The notes under the pieces were generated by a model. That model was not told where the DNA came from. It saw nothing but the letters and a program-made list of their open reading frames with translations, and did not search any database. Below are positions 48,903 through 56,674 of a DNA stretch of 64,000 nucleotides, piece after piece. Origin of the DNA: Rhodopirellula sp. (GTDB lineage Bacteria > Planctomycetota > Planctomycetia > Pirellulales > Pirellulaceae). The translations under genes and the position numbers were made by a program. Numbering within the stretch: position 1 is the first letter of the stretch; each line of letters opens with the position of its first letter. The stretch covers positions 1 to 64,000 of the forward strand of contig NZGD01000279.1 of NCBI GenBank assembly GCA_002690925.1, written 5' to 3'.

Positions 48903-49345
48903 GTAAGCGTCGCGATCATCAAATAGGTCAAGCTAATAACGGCCATCAAAACTACACCCAAAGCAAGCCAGCGATGAGACGGGTGGTGCCACGTTGGTTT
49001 CTGCTTTTCATCGTCATACATCTGGCGATAACGTGCACGCTGATCTTCCGACTCAAACACCGCATCTTCGAGCAATTCGTGCAATCCGAATTGAAGCGAG
49101 TACTCCACAACACCGAAAACAGTATGTCGCTGATCATAAATGTCGACTCCCCAACCCTCGAAATACCAAAGTTGGCTCCCGAAGGACTGGTCGGTCTCAT
49201 GTTGATCAGCAACACAACGCTGTTGCGCAACTTCACTCCGATCAGGGCAGAACCTGCCACGGATCATCGCGCGTCTGCAGTCAAGATTGACTTGACGAAT
49301 CGTTCTTTCTGAGAAGCGTCGCGTTCGGGTTTCGGCGGTCACCAT
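48899..49345 (-). CDS. Small protein with C-terminal transmembrane helix, ABC operon
   Basis: About 148 residues. The soluble part has many Arg/Trp/Glu (L-W-Y-F-E-G-W-G-V-D-I-Y-D, F-G-V-V-E-Y-S-L-Q-F-G-L-H-E-L-L-E-D). A single transmembrane helix lies at the C terminus (about 123-145: L-A-L-G-V-V-L-M-A-V-I-S-L-T-Y-L). The start at ATG 49345 has GGAGAG upstream. Its stop overlaps the ATPase GTG start, so it is part of the ABC operon; likely an accessory factor or substrate recognition protein (inference). No known family was recognised. Confidence 0.6.
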   Translation of the reverse strand: MVTAETRTRRFSERTIRQVNLDCRRAMIRGRFCPDRSEVAQQRCVADQHETDQSFGSQLWYFEGWGVDIYDQRHTVFGVVEYSLQFGLHELLEDAVFESEDQRARYRQMYDDEKQKPTWHHPSHRWLALGVVLMAVISLTYLMIATLT

Positions 49346-49640
49346 CACTCTCCGTTCAACCAAACTAACACAGCGTGTTTGCGGTATTATTACGCTTCGG
49401 CGAGCCTTCGTCACGCCCCAAGTGTGCTAAATGCCTAGAGTTACACGAAATAGCCGAGCGAATTGATTCTGATTCCGGAGAAAAGGCAATCCGTTACATT
49501 GTGTTACCAAAGTCCTCGACTCATGAACTCCATCGAGAACTTCACCCCATACTGAACTTTTGTCTGCACACTTCCTCAAATATCTCCACGACGTCGAACT
49601 CTGCATTTCAATCCACATCTCGCCCTCAAATGACTTAACC
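49346..49640. other. Divergent promoter region: ABC operon / two-component system
   Basis: About 295 bases between the ABC operon (minus) and the histidine kinase gene (plus). Because these are divergent, the response regulator may control the ABC operon from here (inference). I could not place a promoter or a regulator repeat with confidence. Confidence 0.4.
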
Positions 49641-50597
49641 ATGCTTGAACGCCGCAGTCTGAAAGCCCCTATCACGCTCGGGGTTGTCATGATCGTGCTG
49701 GTTGTTGTTTTGGCCGGCGTATGGATTCTGGGCAATGTGCTGGGAGCAACCGGAAATCTCGAATCCTCGGTTGCTTTTTGGGTGATCCTCTCCACGGGAA
49801 CCGTACTTCTCATTGGTGTTCTCGCTGGTGTGATCGCGTACTTAACGCTAACCGTCAAGGCATTCAAACTGAACCAGCGGCAGTCCAACTTCATTGACGC
49901 TGTCACCCATGAACTCAAAAGCCCAATCGCGTCATTGAAACTGTATTTACAAACCATGACCCGACACAGTGTTGATGCCCAACAACAAGAAGACTTTCAC
50001 CAGTTTATGCTGGAGGATGTCGAGCGACTTGATCTGCTGATCAACCACCTCTTGGATGCGGCACGCATCGACCGGGGTGGTGATGTTGCCGACGACGAAG
50101 TGGTTCATCTCGATGAACTTCTCAAGCAGTGTGGATCGGCGACTTGTGTCCGCTATCGGTTGCCAGAAGAAACTGTCACCATTGAGTGCGGGAAAATTAA
50201 GCTAAGAAGTCGGTTGATACAGCTAGAAATTCTCTTCCGAAATCTGATTGATAATGCTGTCAAATACTCCAGCTCTCAACCTGAGGTGAAAATCCAAGTA
50301 CAGCTGACAGATGATCAGAATGTAGTTGTCTCCATCATTGACAACGGTCCCGGCATTCCAGCCAACCAAAGACGTAAGATTTTCGGGCGTTTCATCCGCC
50401 TTGGCAATGAACTGGAACGCAGCACTCCGGGCACCGGCCTAGGACTCTATTTGGTGCGAAATGTAGTCAAGAGCCTGGGAGGATCGATTCGCCTGCAAGA
50501 CCGAGAAACCGGCACTGGAACAAAGTTTGAAGTGACGCTCGACGGCGTCATTCCCGCAGAGCCGCCAGGCAACCTAGAGACAAGTCACGCAAATTAA
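49641..50597 (+). CDS. Sensor histidine kinase
   Basis: A 318-residue kinase. Two transmembrane helices (about 11-32 and 44-70) enclose a very short periplasmic loop, so it probably senses the membrane or a partner protein. The HisKA motif is D-A-V-T-H-E-L-K-S-P, His90. The HATPase has N-box N-L-I-D-N-A-V-K-Y, G1 D-N-G-P-G-I-P and G2 G-T-G-L-G-L-Y-L-V. ATG 49641 is preferred over 49560. It sits 18 bases before its response regulator. Confidence 0.92.
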   Translation: MLERRSLKAPITLGVVMIVLVVVLAGVWILGNVLGATGNLESSVAFWVILSTGTVLLIGVLAGVIAYLTLTVKAFKLNQRQSNFIDAVTHELKSPIASLKLYLQTMTRHSVDAQQQEDFHQFMLEDVERLDLLINHLLDAARIDRGGDVADDEVVHLDELLKQCGSATCVRYRLPEETVTIECGKIKLRSRLIQLEILFRNLIDNAVKYSSSQPEVKIQVQLTDDQNVVVSIIDNGPGIPANQRRKIFGRFIRLGNELERSTPGTGLGLYLVRNVVKSLGGSIRLQDRETGTGTKFEVTLDGVIPAEPPGNLETSHAN

Positions 50598-50615
50598 TTT
50601 GAGAATGAGACTGTC

Positions 50616-51476
50616 ATGCGTCAACACATCCTCGTCGTTGAAGACGAAAAACATCTCGGAGTCGGCATCAAGTACAACCTTGAGGCCGAAAATTATCGTG
50701 TCACACTTGTCGAAGATGGTGCCACTGCGTTACGCATCGTCAACAACAGCGGTGATTCAATCGACCTCATTGTTCTGGACCTTATGCTGCCTGGCTTGAG
50801 TGGTTACACCGTTTGCGAAACGATCCGCGATGCAGGAGTGACGATTCCGGTTCTGATGCTCTCAGCGAGAACTCTCGCCGAAGATCGGACGCGCGGTTTT
50901 GATGTCGGCGCAAACCAATACATGAGCAAGCCATTTGAATTAGACGAACTTCTAAGTCGCATCAAGAATTTGCTTCAAATTGGTCGAAGCAAAACAGCGC
51001 CTGTAAAAGTCATCAAGACACCCGATGCGATTGTCGAACTTGATTTCGGCAACATCAAAGTCAATTTCGAAACACATGAAGTGACCGTCTCCGACCAAGC
51101 TGTGCGGATGACTCCAAAGGAATTGAAATTGCTCAAATACTTTGCGGAACACAAAGATCGAGTTATCAGCCGAAACGAATTGCTAACGGAAGTCTGGGAT
51201 TTACCCGGCAATATTCAAACAAGAGCCGTCGACCAGTTCATCGCACGATTACGAAAAATCATCGAACCCGACACGACAACTCCTGTCCACCTACTGACCA
51301 TCCGAGATGCCGGATACCGATTCATCCAGCATCCTGCCAACTCCTCCGAAGCCGAAAATCCCGAAGAAAACTCCAGCGCCGAAAAGAGCAGACGGGATAC
51401 CAAAACGTCTACGCTGAACGATGAGAAACCGCCACGCAGCGAAGAGGGTCCCACAGGCCCTGCGGAAGAACCCTGA
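50616..51476 (+). CDS. OmpR-family response regulator
   Basis: A 286-residue regulator. The receiver has D10-E11, D55 (phosphoacceptor), and K105 in S-K-P-F-E. The winged-helix output domain follows (about 140-230: M-T-P-K-E-L-K-L-L-K-Y-F ... V-D-Q-F-I-A-R-L-R-K). The C-terminal 45 residues are Ser/Glu/Lys-rich and probably disordered, longer than in typical OmpR family members. It is 18 bases after the kinase gene. Its targets probably include the divergent ABC operon (inference). Confidence 0.93.
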   Translation: MRQHILVVEDEKHLGVGIKYNLEAENYRVTLVEDGATALRIVNNSGDSIDLIVLDLMLPGLSGYTVCETIRDAGVTIPVLMLSARTLAEDRTRGFDVGANQYMSKPFELDELLSRIKNLLQIGRSKTAPVKVIKTPDAIVELDFGNIKVNFETHEVTVSDQAVRMTPKELKLLKYFAEHKDRVISRNELLTEVWDLPGNIQTRAVDQFIARLRKIIEPDTTTPVHLLTIRDAGYRFIQHPANSSEAENPEENSSAEKSRRDTKTSTLNDEKPPRSEEGPTGPAEEP

Positions 51477-51610
51477 GCCAATACCCGATGATAAATTTGC
51501 TGCCAGCAAAGTAAGCATTCACAACTCGAGCGTTGCAATCACATTTTGGCTAGCGTAGGTAAACTCGCTTGTGGTGCCGCATGCAAAAAGCCTGCAGCGG
51601 CAAACGTGCT

Positions 51611-51642
51611 ACCAACACAACGTGCTACCAACACAACGTGCT
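51611..51642. repeat. 16-bp tandem repeat, two copies plus partials
   Basis: ACCAACACAACGTGCT is perfect at 51611-51626 and 51627-51642. Degenerate partial copies flank it (AAACGTGCT before, GGCAACACAACGT after). Confidence 0.92.
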
Positions 51643-51741
51643 GGCAACACAACGTCCCTGGCGTGCAAGCTTTGATCCCAAAACAGAGATCGAAGTAAAA
51701 TTGCAACACACCAGCGGCAACCAGATTAAATGTCGGCGCAT

Positions 51742-51809
51742 AAAAAAAGCTCCCGGAAAGTACGTTGTCCTAGGGGGGCGGAGGACGACGCGCTTGAAAT
51801 CCCGGGAGC
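51742..51809 (-). ncRNA. Nested hairpin with T-run: terminator or 3' end of an RNA gene (candidate)
   Basis: Outer arms GCTCCCGG (51749-51756) and CCGGGAGC (51802-51809) are perfect complements. Inside, CGTTGTCCT (51763-51771) pairs with AGGACGACG (51782-51790) through nine pairs including one G-U, around a G-rich ten-base loop. On the minus strand the outer stem is followed at once by seven T residues (51748-51742), the layout of an intrinsic terminator. About 350 bases lie between this site and the end of the GGDEF pseudogene transcribed towards it, so it may terminate that transcript or be the 3' end of a small RNA. I could not match it to a known RNA family. Confidence 0.45.
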
Positions 51810-52092
51810 CGGTGGATTGGAGTTCGATATAGAATCCGGCATCCTTGCCATCACTGATCGAACGCTCTTCTATTCCAATACTACTGTCGCATGCCCACAT
51901 CCGTGTGAACAAAAAACAGTTTGTCCGCAGCAACTGACGAGTCAATTACCAATGCAGAACCGTCTTGAAATTGAAAACCAAATGTTGGGTGTTTGTTGCC
52001 AATCACTCAACATGTTTCAAAGGATAGGAGGTTGCATTTCCGAAGGTCAAGATGGATTAGCAACCGAAATCATTTTTTTTCAAGACTGAAAG

Positions 52093-52105
52093 TTTCACAG
52101 TGAAA
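52093..52105. promoter_or_regulatory. 13-base dyad, possible operator
   Basis: TTTCAC-A-GTGAAA is perfectly symmetrical about a central base. It lies between the structured element and the GGDEF pseudogene. Operator function is a guess from symmetry alone. Confidence 0.25.
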
Positions 52106-52157
52106 TGCGAGCATCACGTACTCGACAATCCTAATCAAATCCGTTACTGAAAAAACG

Positions 52158-52676
52158 TTATATGCCGAGCATTTCCATTGGTTCCATGATACTGCCCTGA
52201 CTCATCGCATCCTGCAATGCTCGTGAAACGATCCCATTAAAATCTTCTCACTGAAGAGCTTCCGCAAGTCCAACACGCACCGGATGAACCTAATCATCCG
52301 AGGCTTTGATACCCAACGACGTGATCACCTGGCAAATTTGCCCGCAACGTTGACGTGCCAAGCCTGCACTCACGCTCGGCATGCAGACTAGCAACGTTGT
52401 GTCGTCAATCGCTCCGAGCCTGTCTACTGACCTTACTGGCATTCGAACCACCTGCAGGATCGAACGAACGGAGGAGTCACTCAGGCCTGAATCGCACGCC
52501 ACTGCCATCAAATGAACCGAAACAGACTCTTGCGTTTGCCTACGAATGTTGTTGAATGATTTTTCTAGTGAGGATCGATTTCCAACGAAGCAAAGACTCC
52601 GTTGCGTTTGACCGACCTGAGAACAGCAGTGTCTCCCTCACCTCGATCCGATCCTGAATCGATGGGTGACGATCAT
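52158..52676 (-). pseudogene. Degenerate GGDEF-like gene with three in-frame stops
   Basis: An ATG at 52676 overlaps the stop of the intact diguanylate cyclase gene (ATGA), as in a coupled operon. That single frame then runs 173 codons to TAA at 52160-52158, interrupted by TGA (52640-52638), TAG (52292-52290) and TGA (52250-52248), without any frame change. The reading resembles a GGDEF domain: F-V-G-N-R-S-S-L-E-K-S-F (like P-N-R-R-A-L), V-D-R-L-G-A-I-D-D-T-T-L-L-V-C-M-P where the GGDEF hairpin would lie, then V-G-L-A-E-A and a final helix S-R-A-L-Q-D-A-M-S-Q-G. The GGDEF residues themselves are lost. It is best explained as a decayed second gene of the operon. Confidence 0.6.
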
Positions 52677-53620
52677 TGCAACTTCGGAACAGAAAACCTC
52701 TCGGAACTCAACTCAATTAACGTTGGCTTCTTTCCGAGCATTCGATGCGCACAATTCCCACCCTGACTCTTGGAATGATACAACGCATCATCTGTGCGTT
52801 GTAGCCAGCTTTCCACGGTCTCATTCTCCATCAACGTCGCAACCCCAGCCGAGGCCGCAACCTTCAGTGACTGCCCTTCCATTTCAATGACCAACTGACC
52901 GATTGCTGCACGAGCCTGCTCTATTTTCAAAGTTGCTTCGATGGTGGAACCGCCATCGAATATGATGGCAAATTCTTCTCCACCGAATCTTGCTACCAGC
53001 CCGGCGGGCAGTAAGTGTGATTGCAGTACATCCGCTACGACACAAAGCACTTCATCACCAAACCCTTGACCATAGACATCATTGAACCGCCTGAACAAAT
53101 CAACATTCAATAGGGCAAGAGTTCCTGCGGCACCTGCCCCCGCTGCATGGCGTTGTTTCAAATGAGCGTCAAACGCGCGACGGTTGAGAACTTGCGTGAG
53201 GGCATCTATCTCATCTCTTCGTTCTCCTGAGTTCATTTGCATTGTTTGCTGCTCAATGCGATCTCGTGCACTCTGCAGCTGATTCTGGACGGACGCATTC
53301 GACTGAATCAGTTGGGTAACGGCGGCGAACACAACCTCCGAAGACGGGCAAGCTGCTTCCTGAAGTTCTTCGTTTACTGCCTGCACCCGGGTCTGGTACG
53401 AGTCAACATTCTCCACCATCGTTGTCGTGAATTCATGCAATGTGCTTGCAACCCGGCAGAGTTGATCAGCAGACATTTCTTCCCCCTGACCATTTACCCC
53501 GCATTCTTTAATCCTCGGATGATAATGACCAGCGTCAAAACCTGTTATCGCGCACATGATCCAACCGCAGACAAGCCCGCAGCCGGTACAACTAAGCATG
53601 ATAACCACGTCAAACCACAT
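52673..53620 (-). CDS. Diguanylate cyclase (GGEEF)
   Basis: A 315-residue protein. The N-terminal hydrophobic stretch (about 5-28) is a membrane anchor or signal. A helical region (about 50-130) follows. The GGDEF domain starts at D-A-L-T-Q-V-L-N-R-R-A-F (about 139-150), with N-V-D-L-F-R-R-F-N-D and the active-site G-G-E-E-F at 213-217. No R-x-x-D inhibitory site is seen upstream of it, so product inhibition is unlikely. It would make c-di-GMP from two GTP and thereby control motility or surface attachment. An AGGAG lies upstream of ATG 53620. A decayed GGDEF-like gene overlaps its stop codon. Confidence 0.92.
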   Translation of the reverse strand: MWFDVVIMLSCTGCGLVCGWIMCAITGFDAGHYHPRIKECGVNGQGEEMSADQLCRVASTLHEFTTTMVENVDSYQTRVQAVNEELQEAACPSSEVVFAAVTQLIQSNASVQNQLQSARDRIEQQTMQMNSGERRDEIDALTQVLNRRAFDAHLKQRHAAGAGAAGTLALLNVDLFRRFNDVYGQGFGDEVLCVVADVLQSHLLPAGLVARFGGEEFAIIFDGGSTIEATLKIEQARAAIGQLVIEMEGQSLKVAASAGVATLMENETVESWLQRTDDALYHSKSQGGNCAHRMLGKKPTLIELSSERFSVPKLQ

Positions 53621-54123
53621 GATGCGATGTGCTCCTATGTCCGGCAGATTGAATAGCTAGTATCCGGGGAATGCATGACTGCCAAGATCGCTCGGGAAAA
53701 AATAATGCAGCCTCCTAGCAGGGATTTAGTTCGCCAATGGCGGCAGTCAAACACCCCTTGATCCCCCACCTTGGATTCATACAGCTTCGCTAAAAAACTA
53801 TGCAATATTCGTTGCAATCCACACAGTCGACATTTTCATTCTTACACCTCTGCACCCACTGAGGCCAACCTACAATCACTACGCGTTATTCGTCCAGGCA
53901 AGTCAAGCGTTCAACCCGATGCATCGTGGCAACCGCCAGTCCCACCCCCATTAACCGCCGCATGTTTCGACTTTGTCGATATAAATCGGTTATGTGTGTG
54001 GAAGAGTTGATCATTGCAGTAGCGGACCAGGCTTTTCACTCAGTGTTCGCAACATACAGCAAAATCCAAAGGTTGAAATCCACGTCTTCACACCAACTGA
54101 CTACCTTGTCACGGAAAGCAAGC
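53621..54123. other. Intergenic region between diguanylate cyclase and BON genes
   Basis: About 500 bases, divergent. Promoters for the cyclase (minus) and the BON gene (plus) must lie here. Short ORFs occur but lack ribosome sites or familiar content. Confidence 0.4.
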
Positions 54124-54345
54124 ATGAAAGCTGACAGCCGAAACGAAATTACGAGAGCCGCCAGAGAGGTCCTTTCTGCCAGTTCGGTACGCGAATTGCG
54201 TTTCCTCCGTGTTGACGGCAATACAAGTCATCTAGAACTGACAGGGCGAGTCGGCAGTTATTACCACAAGCAACTCGCTCAGGAAACAATTCGTCAAGTC
54301 GCCCGCGGTATGCAAATGGTCAATCGTGTCCAAGTGACGGCATGA
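54124..54345 (+). CDS. Small BON-domain protein
   Basis: A 73-residue protein. The BON fold is visible: V-R-E-L-R-F-L-R-V-D then L-E-L-T-G-R-V-G-S-Y-Y-H-K-Q-L-A-Q-E-T-I-R-Q-V-A and V-N-R-V-Q-V. BON domains bind phospholipids or peptidoglycan. A signal peptide is not visible with this start, so a cytoplasmic role is likely; the frame is open upstream to 53926 and other starts are possible. GGAAAG precedes the ATG. It converges with ligA. Confidence 0.65.
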   Translation: MKADSRNEITRAAREVLSASSVRELRFLRVDGNTSHLELTGRVGSYYHKQLAQETIRQVARGMQMVNRVQVTA

Positions 54346-54421
54346 TACTGCCGAACTCTTGCATTGATAGAAATTTTGAATGGACTCGAGACTTGCAATA
54401 AGGGAACCACGGCAAACCCCA

Positions 54422-56503
54422 TCAAGCCTGAGTGTCTTCATCAGGGGCATACTTCTGATGGAACTCATCCTCAGTCATGATTTCGACGCCGAGATCCTTG
54501 GCCTTTGTCAACTTACTTCCAGCTTTTTCACCAGCAATCAGAAAGTCCGTTTTCTTACTTACACCTGAAGACGCTCGGCCTCCTAGTTGTTCGATCAGCG
54601 TTTTGATGCCATCTCGATTAAATTTCTTGAGCGTCCCAGTGACGACGACTGACTTGCCCGAGAGCGGTGAACTTTCATCGACCACCGCGACTGCCTCTGT
54701 AAGTTCCACTCTGACTGCCTGAAATTCGTCAAAGGTTCGTTTCCCGTATTCACTTTGGCAAAAATGATGAACGCTTTCCGCGATCGCGTCTCCAATCTCA
54801 TGAATCGCTGCAAGATCCTCAATGCTGGCGTTCATCAATGCATCAATACTGGGGTACTCTCTTGTAATCAGCTTGGAAACACGTGGTCCAACATGCCGAA
54901 TCGAGATTGATGCCAGCACCTTGGCCAATCCACGCGTTCTACTTTGGTCTATTCCTTCGATTAACTTGGCTGCGTTTGCCTCACCGACCAGAACATCAAT
55001 CAATGCCCCGTCTTTTCCTTTACGTTTCCGCAACCAATTGACATTGGCAATCTGGTCAACGCTGAGGCGATAGAGATCGGCATAATTAGTGACCAGACGC
55101 TCGGCCAACAAGACGTCAACCAGTTCCTCACCCAGTCCATCAATGTCCATTCCCGGTCGACTACCAAAGTAAATCAAACGTTGCTTTAGCTGCGCCGGGC
55201 AGGCTGGATTGGGACAACGGATATAGACTCCACCCGAGTCACGCTCTAGTCCGGTTTGACACTCCGGACACTCTGTGGGGAACTCCCAACGCGGCAACTC
55301 ACGACAACGTTCATGTTTTTCCACCCGCACCACTTTCGGAATGATTTTCCCTGCTTTTTCGACAACCACCACATCACCTTCGCGAACGTCAAGGCGTTCT
55401 ATTTCATCGACGTTATGCAATGATGCTCTTGACACAGTGGTGTCTGCGATGTCGACGGGCATGAGATTCGCCACTGGAGTAATGGTTCCAGTTTTTCCAA
55501 CTTGAACAGTGATGGTCTCGAGTCTTGTTACGGCTTCATACTTTTCAAACTTATAAGCGATCAACCAACGCGGACTCTTGCTCGTCATCCCAAGACGTTC
55601 TCGCTGTTTGAAGTCATTGACTTTGAAAACGATCCCATCCACCTCGAAGGGAAGATCCGGCATCCCCTCCTCCAGCAGTGCAACCGTCTCCATTACGGCA
55701 TCTGCGTTGGGCAACAATTGCACGGAGGGTGTGGGCGGAATACCCATCGCACCAACCTCCGCCAGAAACTCCATGTGATTGGTCGCCTTCAGACCTTCAA
55801 TTTCACCAATCCCATGGCAAAAGAAACGCAAGCTTCGTTCAGCAGCAAGGGCTGGATTGAGTAAACGAATCGTACCCGCTGTCACATTCCTCGTATTCTT
55901 GAAAGGCTCAGCACCCGCTTGAATCTGTCGGAGATTCAAATCAGCAAGATCAGCGTTGGTCATGTAAACCTCGCCACGAACCTCAAGTACGCCTGGCTGT
56001 TGCTCACCGACCATCTGAAGGGGAAGGTCACGGACCGTCCGGATATTGTGGGTAATATCATCCCCCACTTCTCCATTTCCCCGAGTCAGGGCAAGCACCA
56101 TGCGTCCCAGCTCATAGCGGACTGATGCCGCAACGCCATCAATTTTGTACTCCATCACCCACTCGACCGGTTCACCATCGAGCAACTTCTCTGTTCGATC
56201 AAAGTACGCTTTCAGATCTTCCCGGCTGTAAGTATTGTCAATCGACAGCATGGGAACGCTGTGTGGAACTTGAACCAAGTGATCTACGGGCGCATCGCCG
56301 ATTCGTTTTGTTGGCGAATCTGAAGTTTGAAGATCCGGATATTGCTGCTCGAGATCCCGCAACTCCTCAAGCAATCGATCATATTCAAGATCAGATGCAC
56401 CGGGGGTTGCCTCGACGTAGTACAGACGATCCAGCCGCCGAATCTCATCCCGTAGAGTCTCTACCCGTTGCGCATTTGATGACACCATCGACTCTTCCGA
56501 CAT
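54422..56503 (-). CDS. ligA: NAD-dependent DNA ligase
   Basis: A 693-residue LigA. The N-terminal Ia domain is followed by the adenylation domain with K120-I-D-G (active-site lysine), an OB fold, a four-Cys zinc finger (C-P-E-C ... C-P-N-P-A-C), helix-hairpin-helix repeats and a C-terminal BRCT domain (S-S-P-L-S-G-K-S-V-V-V-T-G-T). It seals nicks in replication and repair with NAD as cofactor. It is slightly longer than E. coli LigA (671). ATG 56503 fits the domain start; ATG 56488 is an alternative. It is divergent from the UvrA-family gene across about 170 bases. Confidence 0.97.
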   Translation of the reverse strand: MSEESMVSSNAQRVETLRDEIRRLDRLYYVEATPGASDLEYDRLLEELRDLEQQYPDLQTSDSPTKRIGDAPVDHLVQVPHSVPMLSIDNTYSREDLKAYFDRTEKLLDGEPVEWVMEYKIDGVAASVRYELGRMVLALTRGNGEVGDDITHNIRTVRDLPLQMVGEQQPGVLEVRGEVYMTNADLADLNLRQIQAGAEPFKNTRNVTAGTIRLLNPALAAERSLRFFCHGIGEIEGLKATNHMEFLAEVGAMGIPPTPSVQLLPNADAVMETVALLEEGMPDLPFEVDGIVFKVNDFKQRERLGMTSKSPRWLIAYKFEKYEAVTRLETITVQVGKTGTITPVANLMPVDIADTTVSRASLHNVDEIERLDVREGDVVVVEKAGKIIPKVVRVEKHERCRELPRWEFPTECPECQTGLERDSGGVYIRCPNPACPAQLKQRLIYFGSRPGMDIDGLGEELVDVLLAERLVTNYADLYRLSVDQIANVNWLRKRKGKDGALIDVLVGEANAAKLIEGIDQSRTRGLAKVLASISIRHVGPRVSKLITREYPSIDALMNASIEDLAAIHEIGDAIAESVHHFCQSEYGKRTFDEFQAVRVELTEAVAVVDESSPLSGKSVVVTGTLKKFNRDGIKTLIEQLGGRASSGVSKKTDFLIAGEKAGSKLTKAKDLGVEIMTEDEFHQKYAPDEDTQA

Positions 56504-56674
56504 TGTTCGGGAGCGTAAAAAAACCCGGCAGTTCACTTCGCATGCCGCCGCCCCACTATATTCCTCTTTGTTCGCCTTGGAAGCAACGAGTCTGGATTCA
56601 GAAACAGCACTCACCCAGAAGACAGCGCGAACACCGAAAGCCCAATTCAGAAATTGACATCCCGCTAAAAAGCC

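Larger units (their letters stand above)
51477..52157. other. Non-coding stretch with tandem repeat and structured element
   Basis: About 680 bases without a convincing gene. It holds a 16-bp tandem repeat (51611-51642), the strong nested hairpin at 51742-51809, and a 13-base dyad at 52093-52105. ORFs of about 100 codons on both strands run across these structures and have no recognisable content. Confidence 0.5.

Noticed and set aside
51611-51642. CRISPR array
   Set aside because: The copies are directly adjacent, without spacers, and only 16 bases long.
51742-51809. Integron attC site
   Set aside because: The arms do not carry the core-site consensus and there is no integrase or cassette; a terminator or RNA end fits better.
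51730-52089. 119-codon plus-strand frame
   Set aside because: It spans the nested hairpin and has no motif, no ribosome site and low-complexity translation.
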